NCBI GenBank assembly: GCA_004352715.1
Contig: SCFE01000079.1
Location: 76,265 to 140,264 of the forward strand
DNA: 64,000 nt
From: Hofstenia miamia
Lineage: Eukaryota; Xenacoelomorpha; Acoela
Direction: 5' to 3'
The notes beneath the pieces are model-generated. The model did not search any database and was not told the origin of the DNA. It worked only from the letters and a program-made list of their open reading frames with translations. A program made the position numbers and the translations under genes. This document shows positions 35,560 to 48,052 of the stretch, piece after piece; within the stretch, counting starts at the first letter, position 1, and each line of letters starts with the position of its first letter.

Positions 35560-35980
35560 AAAATCAGGATCTTTGAGTTGATTTCAAAGTTACTCAGTCC
35601 AAGTTCGAATTTTTATGCTTTGAGTTCTTGTTCGAGTACTTTTTGAGAAAATACATAATAAACCCCATTGAACCAGAAGTTTAATAAAGCATTCATACTA
35701 ATTTCCAGGGTTTTGAGTTCAAGTATATCTATCTATTTAAAGTTTTTATGTTTTGAGTTTGATCACTGTTTTTCAAGCATTAGGGCAATTTTAAGGGCTT
35801 AGGGCTATAAAATGTTCCTTTTAATTAACAAAGAAACTAAGGTTTTAAATATTTGATTTTTACAATATTTCATAGTGAATTTTCATACAAGTTTATGTTT
35901 GAATATTAATGATTTCTCTTCTAAGTTTTCTGATCAAGTTTCGTAAACAGTTTCAAGTTTGAGCTTTGAAATTCTGATTA
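35560..35980. mobile_element. Possible hAT-type MITE remnant
   Basis: CAGGGTTTTGAGTTCAAGT at about 35,706 resembles the inverse of the block ending ATACTCGAAAACCCTG at 60,158. The stretch TGATTTCTCTTCTAAGTTTTCTGATCAAG (35,908) also resembles TGATTTCTCTTCCGAGTTTTTCCGATCAAG (60,072). Ends in CAGGG are typical of hAT elements. No 8-bp duplication was seen. Confidence 0.3.
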
Positions 35981-38900
35981 CATGAAAATACTGCCAAATT
36001 AAATTAACCAACTTAGCACTTAAACATTATGTGAATTTACACAATGATCATTTTATAGATTTAAATCACCATTACATATTTTAATATGTTTATGAAATTC
36101 TAGTAGTTAAATGGCATTCTAAATTGAGAGATTCATAAATTATTCATGATTTTTGTAATATTTCCTAATAGATTTCAGAGTTCTATTTCGGTTGTGAAAT
36201 CTTATTCAAAGTTGATCATTTTGTATTTTTGTAAGTCAAAGGGCAGTAAAATCTAATTTGAATATTTCTTGTAATTGTAATCTGAATCATTTTTTGATGA
36301 GGAGCCTAAGGAAAAATTTAATGAAAAAATTCAAAAGCAAACACTTTGTAACAGATCTAATAAACCTAATCCAAGTTGGCTTTGATCATGCAATTCAAAT
36401 TAAACAAATTTAAACCATGCTTTGAAAACTGAAAGCAGAAAGGGTTAAGCATGTCACAATGAGAAAATTATTATTTAGGACTGAGAAAGAAAAATGTTGG
36501 GAATTTCAGAGCTCCAGTTTAAAATTATACTTAATTGAATTAATTTTCTATTTTTTTTTAACTAACCAAGGGTGATTCAATTTCATTTTATGTCACTTAA
36601 ATGCAATTAAGTATTTAATTATAGATCATTTTTTATAATTGTGAACTTAATGTTGGTATACATGAGTTGTTTATGACCAAAAATAATTAGTTCATGTCCC
36701 AACAGAACACATGTAATAAATTTTAATGTCCTTAATTTAATTGCATTGTGCATGTACCGTTGCGTAGAGTCATGTCCTACTTTCACATTTATAATGACAG
36801 TCTACAATGGAGTCATTGCTTAACTGATACAATTACAAGGAAATAGTTAACTCTAGGAATAATATAATTCAATTATTTCTCATATGGAAACTCCTCTATT
36901 TGCATTTTGTCTCTTGTCTTCTGTTATGACTTGTTTCACAAAAGTGGACACCAAAAGAGGTAGAAAAGAAAGCTAAGTGAGAAACCATAATATGTTTGTG
37001 GTTATTAATGTGTTGTACTCTCATCTTAAATTTAGGTAACTCCCTATCTAGCATTTTAGCTTTGGACAATATTTTAGTGTATTTAAGTAACTGTATGTTG
37101 TTTCAATTTCAAATATATGACTTATATTTATTGTATTTTACAATAAACAATAATTTATAAATTAGATAGCTCCATTATGAATAAATCACAGGAGATCATT
37201 AGTGATCTAATTTGTTTAAAATGAAAAACAAAGATTTTTAAATGGTCTCTTGACTGATTTAAGAGCATATTCCTTAAACACAAATAACAAGTCTTTACAA
37301 ATTTAACTGGCAAAAACATTTAACCAGTTAAGAATAATTCTAGTTACTCATTTACTGAAATAACTGTTGTAACAGAATGCCAACACAAAGCATTCTTTTT
37401 TCTGGCAAATAAAATAGTGGTTTTCAATTTAGATATTAGAAATTGTACTTGATGATTTTTTTGGTCAACATTTATTATTAAGTTCTAAAAAAACAGCTCC
37501 AACAAATCTACAACAAAAAATGAGTTCAGCTACAAGTAAATTGCTTGGCTTTTTACTGATATGAACCAAAACAGAAATTTGATTTAATATCAATTGTCTG
37601 ATTAGAGGTAATTTTATTTAAAAAGACCTTTAAGTGATTTTAGCTTTGTATGGTATACCAGCTAAATTTTAACAAAGGTTATTATCAATAAACTTTTACT
37701 AAACCTCAGTCATTTTTTAACTTTATCTAATTAATTGGATTTGCACATAATACAACTTAGCTAAATTTCAACATGACACTGGTGGTGATGAAGTTGCTCA
37801 TGGAAGTTGATGGTGCTGAACAAGATCAATTGATATATTTATCAAGTCATCTAAGCAAATTTTACTGACAATAATCCTGGGTTATTATGGAAATAACAAT
37901 GTCTATTATTGAGAGTAAGGGATTTCACACTGTTTTGAGTATGATGTTCTTAAAAATTTAATAAGCAACCAAACATTAATTTTAGTAGAAACAAGCAAAA
38001 CATGTATTAGGATTCAAATTAATTGTAATTAGTAAATTAAGAGTTTTCTATTAATTAACTGTCCATTACTTTTCCTTACTTGTATTTTTTCAAGTGCCTA
38101 AATCACAAATCTTGGTGCTGCTTCACAAATCAGGTTTTTCCCTTTCAAATTTCAAATGTAGCTAACCTGATTTGTAATTTGATTGTCATTAACTCTATGT
38201 CAAAAAGTTTAACAGATAAATTTCTTTTTGTCACAATGAATATCACATTAACTTACTTTTAGATTCTTCAATAACCAAGTTTAAGGGTTTCTTTGTTTTG
38301 ATGCAATACAAGTGTTCTTTCTCATTTGAGAAATTTTCTTATTAACAAAAACCTGAACATATTTGTTATCATTTTTAGTGGTCTTATCATTGATCCTAAA
38401 CTAGTTGTTGAAAGAAAGACAACTTACCATAACTGAGAAGACTGTATAGCTTTTGTTTAAAAACAATTACCTTAGTAAATTTAGGTTCATCTATATGTTC
38501 ACAGAAAAATTTAATGTGGTCTTAGCAAGAGTGAATAAAAAGAGCTTAAAAGAGTTTACAATAAAAACTCTGCTTGTTTGCTTTGGGTAAGTACATGTCA
38601 AAGCTGTGAATGATTAGCATGCTTTGGGTAAGTACATGTCAAAGCTGTGAATGATTAGCATGCTTAAGTTGGGTAAAGTCCATATCTATATAATTTAAAC
38701 TATAGCTAAAACAGGGTAAGCCCTGTCAACAAAATTTAAAAAATGAACATATGAATTGTACTTTAGGATAATTATTTTTGCTCTAATTTTATAAAGAAAA
38801 ACAAAAAGTTGTGTATGGTCTCTTTGCTAGAGTCAATGACAGCTTAAAATAACTATTTTCTTCTTAATAAACAAACATTTACAAATATAACTGAAATAAG

Positions 38901-39719
38901 GTAGCAGTTTAAGTAAAAGCTTAAATTTACTCATTTAATAAATGCATGAAAAATAAACAAAAGATCTTAACATTTAATAACAAATTCAATAACTTTAATA
39001 CCAATATAAGGCATGTTAATTCAAGAAAGTATAGAACAATCACTTATTTCTCTATTCAGTTTAATTTATCTATTCACAATCCAGCATTCACTTAGAATTA
39101 TTTCTGTGAAATATAAATATTCTGAATTAATTTCAAGAAAACATTTGTGCTAATGTTGTTATAGGTAAAGGATGATAGTTGAATTGAGAAAACTCTTACA
39201 ATTTACTCTAGGATGCATGATGGTGTGACAGAATGCAAGCTTGAAGGCATTCTTGTTGCCTTAATTTTTGATCAAACAGTGCAAATGGAGAGCCACCTCT
39301 TCAGATAAAGTGTAAATAAGCAATTTTAATTAGAATTAAATCTACAGAATTTTAGTAGTAAACTTTATAACAAATTATGTTGTTAACCAGGTCACAAAAA
39401 ATATTAGGGCAAAAAAGAATTTGGCTGAGAGTCAATTGCTTGACTTTTTGACCAAGGTGAGCCAAAGGATTAATTTCAATATTATGGTGATCATTTGACC
39501 AACCAAAAAGGAAAGTTAAGATGTGAAAGAAATTTAAAGTACACCTGCAAAATTTATTGAGAGATACCATGATATAATATTCATTAGTGTTAATAAAACT
39601 TTAGAGGAGGTCTAAAGTTCCAATTAAAGCCAATGTGCTGTAGTTCAATATTAGACACAATTATTAGAAAACCAAAAAAATATGGGGAAAAATCCAACTT
39701 AGCCATAATATTGGGCCTG
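35981..39719. other. Long AT-rich stretch without a supported gene
   Basis: No convincing exon. It may hold the missing 5' exons of the PIN gene and decayed downstream parts of the Gypsy-like relic that begins at 42.3 kb on the minus strand, but I could not identify either. One perfect short duplication is annotated separately. Confidence 0.45.
38580..38661. repeat. Perfect 41-bp tandem duplication
   Basis: Two identical 41-bp units, 38,580-38,620 and 38,621-38,661, each beginning GCTTTGGGTAAGTACATGTC. Identity is complete, so this is either a very recent event or an assembly duplication. Confidence 0.9.
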
Positions 39720-42300
39720 AAAGTCTGAAATCTTTATAATACACAAATGGGGTTCCATGTTAGAATTTCATTTAACAATTATAGGGAAAACTCTTAGTGA
39801 TTTTGTAATTTTTTTTACTAGAGCTAGTGTTTCAAATGTTGTGGATCCATAGTTTTTAGTTAGTTTTCTACTAAAACATTGATTCAGACATTTTTCTGCT
39901 TATTACCTGGCTTAAACAAGCTCCTATAGCAAATGTGCTTGCATCACAATAAAGTATAAAACATTGATTGTAATTAGGTGTGTTAAATGAGGCATTTCCT
40001 TCAATTATTACTTAACAAGTTCTAGTTCCTCTTGGTGTCTCCAGTTAGATTCAAATGGATTTCTCTTCTTCATGAGGTTTGACATATTGTAGAATCATGG
40101 ACTGGTATGGAAACTTAACTAGAAACTTAATTGAATCTGCAGAAGGTTTGAATAGCATTTACAGAACAGCCATGATTCCGGGAAAAAGAATAACATAGAA
40201 CTTATAACTTATAGATATAACATTGGTAATTCATCCTAGTAACAAAACTAGTTTAGGTAAAATCCAAGATGACCAATTCCTATGGCTTCCAGCCAAAGCA
40301 GAGCATCCAAAAGTAAAGTGCTTAACCTATTGACTGGTGCTACCCTATTTGTCTCACTTGCTTAATTTCTATCTCACTTCGGAAAATACAAACTCTCATT
40401 TTCATTGTTATCTCTCAGCTCACTATTAAATAATCTGCAATTGCCAGATATTCGTGCTAGCCCACAGCATGGTATCATCACAGTGTTAGGTTTTATAAGT
40501 GCATGTACATGTTGAATTACAAAATAGAGATTTAGTATTTCCTTATACATAACTGTATACATAACGTACTGAGTCCACAATTCAGACTGGGTAATCAACA
40601 GACCACCAGAAGCAACTTGTCACCCCATGCTAGTAAAAGCACTCCTGAATTGTCACAGATCTTAAGCAATAAGTTTCATAAAGATAATAAATAAATAGAA
40701 AATACAATGGTAAAGACGGCAGTTGAGAGTAGATAAAATCTATTAAACTATCGCTACATTTTCCTCAGGTTTTATACAAATGTTTAACTATTACCTGCTT
40801 TGTTTACAATAATCAGTTGTCAATGTAGTTTAACATGATCGAATTCTTTTCCCTTGCAAAACTAAATTTGAGCAACAATAAGCACCATTGAGGGGACATC
40901 AAACTAGTAATAGTAACCTAAGATCGAAAATAGCTACTAATGTCATAGTGACGTAATAATACAAAGTAAAGTTTTAAAAGAATAAAATCCCTGAGCAACT
41001 CTACAATATTCGTGGTCTTTACAGTCATATTTGCTAGGAAGTGTGACAGCATTTTTATACAACTACAGTAAGTGATACAAAAGGACTTTGCTTGAATGTA
41101 TTATGTTCTTAAAAAATAACTCCTTCAAAGCTTTTTTGATCTTGTGTTTTATTTGCTCTGGTGCTCATCTCATTTGCTGACATAAGGGTTCTTCATGGAT
41201 AATAAAAATATTATGTTCTTTTACAATGCCTTGCCTATGCTGATCTCACCAAAATTTTATATGTTTTTGTTTCCTCCACTATTTTGAAGCTTTTCATATT
41301 GATCCATCTGTAGGTACATTTAGTCTTCATACTAAATTAATGGGGATTTTGGTGCATGCCCTTCTTGTGTGTTTTCATGATCAGAGAGATTTTGTCAAGT
41401 GTTCAAGTTATTATCAGTATAGCCTTATTATTATTTTATTGCACTTTAAGTTTACTATCCTATATGTTTCAATTAACATTAGTGCATGTGTCATTCCAGT
41501 ATCAATTTTACATATTATAGGTGGAACAGATATTCATTACGAAATTATACCTGTGTACAAATATATCATGATTTTATTGTTTATATTAGCTGAATGATCT
41601 CTATTAAGTTTTTATTGCTCAATTGTGATTCTGTAATTGGGGCTTTGTGTTTATTTGATTGATTTATTCCATTTTTGTTTGTGATTGATTTGTGCTGTTT
41701 TGATCCTGTGTCAGGAATTAATCACAATTCTGCAATAAGGCTTGTGGTGCTTTTTATCAAAACCTTTCTTCTTTTGATGTGGTTCCAATTTAACATTTTC
41801 CTCCAGATTGAATTTTATGCTCTAATAATCTGGTTCAGGTCTCACCTTGATCAATTCTTTATTTAGAACAATTGCATTTTTGTGAAAGTTTATAATAAAT
41901 TTATGCTATTTGAGAAAATCCTTTCCTAGTATTAGTTCATGTGTTGAAGATTGTAGTTTTTTATCAACAGCTATGATATCTTGTAAAAATTGAACATTCT
42001 TTATTGATATCAGTACATTTGCTATTTTGCTTTTGGTATCCATGTAGTCTCCTGATGCATTTAGCAATCTAACATTTTTATTCTGTTGAGGTTCTCAAAT
42101 GTAGCCTAACTTAGGTATGTATTAATCAGAGATGACTGATATGGTTATTCCCATTTTGATCAAAGCCTTTATATGTATACCATTTATATAAGTGCTAATT
42201 ATGTTTCTCAATACTAATTCAGTAAGAATGTAAACATTTGGATTATATTGCTATTCTTTGTTTGGTTCTGATGTTGTAATTACAGTTATTTCTGATTTCT
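39720..42300 (-). pseudogene. Gypsy-like LTR retrotransposon pol relic
   Basis: On the minus strand, in gene order: a retropepsin-like block (YINGIHIKALIKMGITISVIS, about 42,120-42,190, in which the usual catalytic D-T-G reads K-M-G) and its C-terminal LILGKDFLK (about 41,920); an RT N-terminal block IKKALKELFFKNIIHSS (about 41,100-41,150); and an RNase H block ILYCDASTFAIGACLSQ (about 39,900-39,960), followed by LSGPILWLSWIF. Between RT start and RNase H about 1 kb is unrelated or lost, so the RT catalytic motif is missing. No LTRs were found. Order and motifs fit Gypsy/Ty3-type elements. Dead relic. Confidence 0.5.
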
Positions 42301-43130
42301 CTCTTCAGAGTTAATATCTTCCATTACACAAGATGATTCATTTTCTTGAATGATTTCTATAGTCTTTGTGCATTTATTTTGTGTAAAGCTCTTTTTGTTG
42401 CATTTCAATTGTTTTCTCTTTTTATATCTGTTTTGCATTTTAACTTTAACTCAGGTTTCTGTTTACTCTTTGATGTAGCCTCTATTTCCTTCATTTCATT
42501 CCTATTAGTTGTTTTGGTTTTGCATAACCCTGATTTGAAATATCTTGATGACTGTTTCTGTGTACTATTAGAGAAGTAGTTAGCTGATTGATTAATCTTT
42601 GAATTATTGCTTAATAATATTGTCAGATTTATTTAAAAGTGGTAGGGTAGTATTCTATCTCAAACATAGTTCTAAGTTTGTTGGGTAGACCCCTACATAT
42701 ATGTGGAAAGAGATTGAGTATAGAAAATATTCCATCACTGGAACTATTTTTATGTAATCAATTAATTTGAGATATGTACATTGTTTTGTCTCATGTGTTG
42801 GTAAATTGCAAGTTATGTAAAAGGTGCTTATATTTATTTAATATAATTTCAGATGAGTAATACTGTTCTAATCATTCCTAAAGAATTCATGTTGTGATTA
42901 GTGAATAATACTCAATGGAGAAATGCATAATTGTTCTTTATTTTCTTGAATTAGACTTTTTATGCCCTACATTGGAACTAATGTTATCAAAGTTGTTAAT
43001 AAGCATTACGATATCATATTCATTTTTCACTGTTTTTTTAAATGATTAAATTTAGGCTTTATTTAACATGCTAACTCATTTCTATGAAATTAGTAAATGC
43101 TAATTGTTTTGAGTAGAAACTTTGATCTTA

Positions 43131-43680
43131 AAATGTCATCAATCCCAGTCAAGGGATTGTATAAAAATATTTGTTTTCTTAATAAAATTAGAGCCAAACT
43201 AATTATCTTAAAGTATATTAAAAAGGTGTTCTCTAATTTATTAGTCATTCTTTATTGCTAAGTACAAACAATCATAAAAATATTTACTAAATATCTAATG
43301 TAAACAAATATAAGTGAATGCAATAAACTGTAGTCATAAACTAAATTTGTTGAGCAGAACAAACTCAAATGATGATGAGGGTATGTTAACATACATCAAC
43401 AACCACAACTCTTTGATGGGTTCTCACTCTGCTTCTTCCACTCCTGCACAGTAATCTTTATGAAACAATACTAAATAGATAATTTTCAATAGAATAGGCA
43501 ATGTAAGTCTAGAACTGAGCTGTGATAATACTAATCTTAGCAATCCTTTTGTATATATATCAGTTAAACAATGCTCCTTCATCCACACTCCTGTGAATAG
43601 AACAGAGCACCATAAGCATATATGGTTCTCAAGAAAGTATAAGCCAATACAATTGCTTAATTTTAATATCAAAACTGGAA
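43131..43680 (-). pseudogene. Possible Copia-type pol 3' end and LTR start
   Basis: A minus-strand frame (43,424-43,672) contains LTDIYTKGLLRLVLSQL, which resembles the (A)DIFTKxLP motif at the end of Copia RNase H. About 35 bp after the stop, TGTTAACATACCC could be an LTR start; an internal AATAAA follows, and the stretch could end ATGACA near 43,131. The upstream pol motifs were not recognised. Confidence 0.25.
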
Positions 43681-45723
43681 TATTTAATACTTGACTAAAA
43701 TGTCTTTCAGAATAGAAACATGATATTTGATCACTAAATTTTCAAGTGGTTGTGGATGAATACATGCAAAGTTCTGAAATGCTCTGTAATCTAAAGTGTC
43801 ATAAAACCCTATTTGTAGAATTTATCCTAGTTTGTGTTGACAAATATAAGCTAATGACACTGAATTAGGCTTACTCAAATCCCAGTATTCAATATTGTTT
43901 AAGCTTTCATTTGAAATTAAAAATTGACAGTTCAAATATGATAGGTTAAAATAACTACTGTAAAATAAATGCACAATAATGAATATCAAAAGATATAAAA
44001 TCCAAAAGTATGAACTAAAGTTAATAAACATGAAATAAATGATTTCTTGTATGATGCAAACCATTAAAAACTATTTAATAGATTTTTGAAATCTGAAAAC
44101 AAAATTTTCAAATCTTAAAAAATTTAGGATAATAATCTATTAAAATTAATTGATATAATTCTGTAGTGAAGTGTAGCCTGACTTCTTGTTCCTAAAATTC
44201 CTCAAATTTTTTGGGTGGCAACATAAGCATTATTTTTGCTTTTTGATTTAAAGTATACAAATTGCTGATTTTATATTACTGTTCAAAATTCACCTTGATA
44301 ATCTTACTTATGTCTTAATTCCATGGTTTTCAAGAACTTGAATTGAAAGGAGATCACAAAACATTGTCTGAAAACTCAAAAGATAACTTATCAATACTCT
44401 AACTCAAATTCATTAAAAAAACACTTGAAATTACCATTAAATTGAAAATATTTGAAATTTCAGTTTCATTATCAATCACAAATAATATTTTTCAGTCAAA
44501 AATAAAAATTAACATGAGTTTACTATCAATTGAAACAAAATGAATATTCTTTACATATAAGAGCAAAAACTGGTAAATTATCAAACAATTGCATACCATT
44601 GCCAATATAGGTATACAGGATGTCTGTAAAGTCTGGAAAAAGGAAAATTAAATATTTTTCAATGTTGTCTATAAAATTATTCATATTTTTTGCATCCATG
44701 CTTCAAGAAAGATTTAAACTTATAGTTCTGCAACAGTAAAAATATTGTATAATTAACAAATATAATTAAAATAAAATATGTTGACAAAAATGAGATTTTC
44801 CAAGTAGGCATTGTGAATTAATAAGTTCATATTGTTGAAATTTAGTAATTGCAATCTAATTAAAGAATTTAGGCCACAATAACATAAGCCTTCATTGAAC
44901 TTGGAATTTTCTTTAAAAATTACTTAAATTCAAATTCAAAACACAAATACTCAGACCAAATAACTAAAAATTGACTTGAAAACACTGCTTAATTCCTATG
45001 ATCTGTCTTTGAATTTTGCTGGGACATGACATAGAATCTATGTGTCCTTGACTATATATCAAAAATTTATCTAGACAAATTTCACTCTTATATTTAATGT
45101 TTGAAAGTAAATGTTACTGCACATTTATAAATAAAAGATATTGAAATTTTATTTTTTGTTGGATGACATCACAGAAATTGCTTTAATGCATTGCCTTACT
45201 ACATTGGTTTTCTTTATTTATTATAAGTGTAGAACCTTTTTCATTTCATATTTGTGTAACACTTTGCTTTACATGTTTTTTTGAACCACACAAAATCATT
45301 AGTCAAGTGAAACAAAGAGAAAACAAATTTTAAATCTTGGTCAATAACAACATCACTTTGTGTTATCTGAACATGTTAGCAGTTAATTCAATCTTGTTTG
45401 TCATTTATTTTACAGAAATTGATGGGGGAATATAATGAATTGCATTCTTTCAATATTGATCTTTAATTGATTCAACATGAAACAGCTAGAAAGATTTTCA
45501 ATATCATTTTGTAAATTTTTGCGGCTCTAATTACATCATTATCAATAGCATTAATAATTAATGCATTGCTGGTAAAGCTATGAATCTGAAATTTCCTGGA
45601 AAACTTTATATGGCTTTTTCGGATTTTCAAAAAAGGGCTGTTTATTTACAAGATGATGAGAGATGAAGCAAAAAAAAGCTACACAAGAATTGGCTACAAC
45701 AAAGTTTTTACATTATTAGCTCA
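43681..45723. other. Intergenic; nothing firmly recognised
   Basis: AT-rich. TATACAGGATGTCTGTAAAGTC at about 44,611 resembles the terminus of a mariner-type element (TACAGGGTGTCC-like), but no matching opposite end was found. Flanks the left end of the Polinton. Confidence 0.4.
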
Positions 45724-45729
45724 AGGGTC
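45724..45729. repeat. Left target-site duplication of the Polinton (AGGGTC)
   Basis: AGGGTC directly precedes the terminal AGTAGT and is repeated exactly at 55,625-55,630. Confidence 0.85.
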
Positions 45730-46420
45730 AGTAGTAAAGAAAGGCAGGGTAGTATATATGCAGCTTTTTCAAAATGATCAGTTTTCAATAACTTTTTACA
45801 CTTTTCTATTGATTTTGATAAGAAAAAAGGTGTTTTTTCGAAATTCAGGCTTTTACAGCCAGGGGTAAAAAAACTACAGCCATACCTATGAAAATAATTA
45901 TTCAATTATACCCCCTTTTTAACTATGCACCTATATGTTTTTGGTCGACTTTCTTTTTTGTAAATACACTGGTTCCATATATATGGTTTCCTCAAATTGA
46001 TCAGTTTTCAATAACTTTTTACACTTTCTATTGATTTTGATATGAAAAAAGGCGTTTTTTAGAAATTCTGGATTTGGCAGCAAGGCAGTAAAAAAACTAC
46101 GGCCATACCTGTATAAATAATTATTCAATTATACCCCCTTTTTAACTATGTGCCAATATGTTTTCGAGCAATTTTTTGCGTTTTTTAGAAAACCTCTAGA
46201 GGTCTTAATAAAAATATCAAGAATGAATAAAGTTAATCACAATTTGGTTAAAGAGAGAATTAAATCTTTAAATATTGTGAATCAATGTCTGTTTCACATC
46301 AGGTCGACAGGTACAGGTCTCATTAAAAATTTTAGTATTACATTAAAGAAAAAAGAAAATATTTTTCCAAAATTATTTTCCTTAAAATGTTAAAGTAGTT
46401 CGATTGGATGTTGTATTTAC
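45730..46420. repeat. Left terminal inverted repeat of the Polinton
   Basis: Inverse copy of 55,020-55,624. The outer 400 bp are nearly identical; divergence rises towards the inside, where the repeat reaches into the 3' end of the major capsid gene. The left arm has about 80 bp near 46,165-46,260 that the right arm lacks. Within the arm a block of about 175 bp (CAGTTTTCAATAACTTTTT through AATTATACCCCCTTTTTAAC) occurs twice, at about 45,779 and 46,001. Confidence 0.85.
46148..46393 (+). pseudogene. Relict ORF in the TIR, convergent with the major capsid gene
   Basis: An 81-codon frame overlaps the last bases of the capsid gene on the opposite strand. The right-arm copy keeps only the last third. 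Over the shared part the two arms differ at six codons: three silent changes, two Ile/Val swaps and one Ile/Asn. That hints at past protein-coding constraint. The family is unknown; it could be the C-terminus of another Polinton gene truncated when the terminus was remodelled. Confidence 0.3.
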
Positions 46421-47590
46421 AGATATGTCTTGTTCATACATAATCAACGCATAGAATTTAAATGGATCTGCAGGAGCACCTTGTAAAGTATATCGAAATC
46501 TAATTTCATTGATAGCATTTCGAGATGTATCTTTTTGTTTAGATAAATCAAATACAATTATTCCATATTTCTCCTTAAAATCAGAAGGCTTGATAAATGT
46601 ACCTGTTGAAAAGTCATTGACACCGTCATTATATCTAACAAATTCTGTATATAATCTTGGAAATTCACTAGTTGGATGAATCTCTACCTGTGGATAAAAA
46701 TTATCGTTTCCTAATTCTAACTGACATGAAGAAATTTCAGTAGAATTAAAGGTATCAAAATCAAATTCATCTGTGCCTTGATTATTAATTTTATTTTCAG
46801 TGATGGTATAGATGAAAACATATCTAGGTTTTTGTATTGAATTACTTATTCTAAATATGCCTGATTGTTGATTTATAGGATTAGATTCCTCTAATGTGTT
46901 TCTTATATACACCCATTTATTATTTATAAAACTATTCAAATACATCTTCCGTCCACTAGGATTGAATGCTAATTGTGGTACAAAGAGACGTAATTGAGTG
47001 ACAACTAGTTTTCCATTTCCTGCTGGATTAAATATTACATTATCATCTTTTGCTAATTCAAGATTTATTTGAACCTTACCTGCAGGTAAGATACTATGTT
47101 TTAGACCTCTGAAAAAATCAACTTTACTGAGATAAAAAATTGTATTAATTTCATTTCCATCTTTTAGAAGTTCTATCTTATCATTATTGTCCTTATAGAA
47201 GAATTCATTTTGCGCAGTGTTCAAATAAGATTCTGAATACTCAAGAATGTTGTGTAAATGGGCAACTTTTGAAAAATTAGTAAGATTTGTAGTAGTAGTA
47301 TTATTGTATTCAACAAATACTCTGTTAAAAAGTGAGTAGACATCACCACTAATGGTAACATTATCTGCTGTAACAAATCCTGTGTTATCAAGTTTAACTA
47401 TTTTAAATTTCACATCTATATAAGCATTAAACCAATCATAAGGTATTATATCTGTAGAATTATCAACTGTAAACTTATAATTGTTTTTATTTTGAATATT
47501 ACCTGCTGCAGGAATTATTATTGGAGTCTGGAGATCAAATCTAATGTATTCATTTCTTTCTAGAATTGTTGGATTTCTGAAGTCAGTCAT
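46382..47590 (-). CDS. Polinton major capsid protein (double jelly-roll, hexon-like)
   Basis: Intact 402-residue ORF from ATG at 47,590 to TAA at 46,382. It forms the main shell capsomer of the virion-like particle proposed for Polintons. The N-terminus is rich in FDLQTPIIIP-type and YNW/F-like beta segments. Features typical of Polinton capsid proteins include TDIIPYDWFNAYIDVKF, VFVEYNN, a RGLKHSILPAGKVQINLEL stretch, and a C-terminal IVFDLSKQKD followed by INEIRFRYTLQGAP and FYALIMYEQD. The length is close to that of compact invertebrate homologues. A CCTTTATATAG box lies 5 nt before the ATG. It is the last gene of the minus-strand module; its stop lies inside the TIR. I see no break in the frame. 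Confidence 0.8.
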   Translation of the reverse strand: MTDFRNPTILERNEYIRFDLQTPIIIPAAGNIQNKNNYKFTVDNSTDIIPYDWFNAYIDVKFKIVKLDNTGFVTADNVTISGDVYSLFNRVFVEYNNTTTTNLTNFSKVAHLHNILEYSESYLNTAQNEFFYKDNNDKIELLKDGNEINTIFYLSKVDFFRGLKHSILPAGKVQINLELAKDDNVIFNPAGNGKLVVTQLRLFVPQLAFNPSGRKMYLNSFINNKWVYIRNTLEESNPINQQSGIFRISNSIQKPRYVFIYTITENKINNQGTDEFDFDTFNSTEISSCQLELGNDNFYPQVEIHPTSEFPRLYTEFVRYNDGVNDFSTGTFIKPSDFKEKYGIIVFDLSKQKDTSRNAINEIRFRYTLQGAPADPFKFYALIMYEQDISVNTTSNRTTLTF

Positions 47591-47595
47591 TTATA

Positions 47596-47625
47596 CTATA
47601 TAAAGGAAAAAGAAAAAAAGAAAAG
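47596..47625 (-). promoter_or_regulatory. Capsid-gene start box before the major capsid ORF
   Basis: On the minus strand, a T/C tract and then CCTTTATATAG end 5 nt before the ATG. The same arrangement occurs before the next two upstream genes. Confidence 0.6.
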
Positions 47626-47646
47626 CATTTTCCATGTGAAATTAAT

Positions 47647-47958
47647 TTACAATAGTTTTAAAAATCGTGTCCTTATATTGTCAAACTTCTGGGGCTCATT
47701 CTTGGAAAACTTTCTTAATAACATTTGTATCTCCATTCCCTTTTGTTCATTTACTTTTGGTGTTTCTAACTTTCTATTATTGCTTGTTACTTGTGTGTTA
47801 ATAGAAGTTCCTTTCCCAGTGGTAAAAGAAAAATTATTTTTCTGGGAAGAGGGCCTTTCCTTAAAATTTGTTTCCCTTAAACGGGGAGTATTCTCTACCT
47901 GTGTGTTATCAAAATTAACTCTTAAATAGTTTTCGAAAGTTTTCTTATATTTAGTCAT
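47647..47958 (-). CDS. Small basic Polinton protein of unknown function
   Basis: 103 codons from ATG at 47,958 to TAA, lying between the penton-like and major capsid genes with 56 bp to the latter. The product is hydrophilic, rich in Lys, Asn and Thr, and has no visible membrane segment or enzyme motif. Small basic proteins in capsid modules often bind DNA or act as cement proteins, but nothing here proves either. The start is supported by the shared CTTATATAG box only 2 nt before the ATG and by the upstream AGAAC...GTTCT box. Confidence 0.55.
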   Translation of the reverse strand: MTKYKKTFENYLRVNFDNTQVENTPRLRETNFKERPSSQKNNFSFTTGKGTSINTQVTSNNRKLETPKVNEQKGMEIQMLLRKFSKNEPQKFDNIRTRFLKLL

Positions 47959-47960
47959 AT

Positions 47961-48024
47961 CTATATAAGGAAAAAAGAAAGTCTTTTTCCTAGGAAAGCA
48001 GAGAACAAAGTTCTCCTTAAGAAA
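47961..48024 (-). promoter_or_regulatory. Start box and palindrome upstream of the small basic protein
   Basis: On the minus strand: TTTCTTAAGGAGAACTTTGT at the far end (48,024 inward, continuing TCT), containing the arms AGAAC/GTTCT; a T-rich tract follows; then CCTTATATAG ends 2 nt before the ATG. The distal element recurs nearly unchanged before the penton-like gene. Confidence 0.6.
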
Positions 48025-48052
48025 GTCTTTCTTACAAATTTTAAAAATATTC

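Noticed and set aside
47636-47929. 97-codon plus-strand frame
   Set aside because: Antisense shadow of the small basic Polinton gene.
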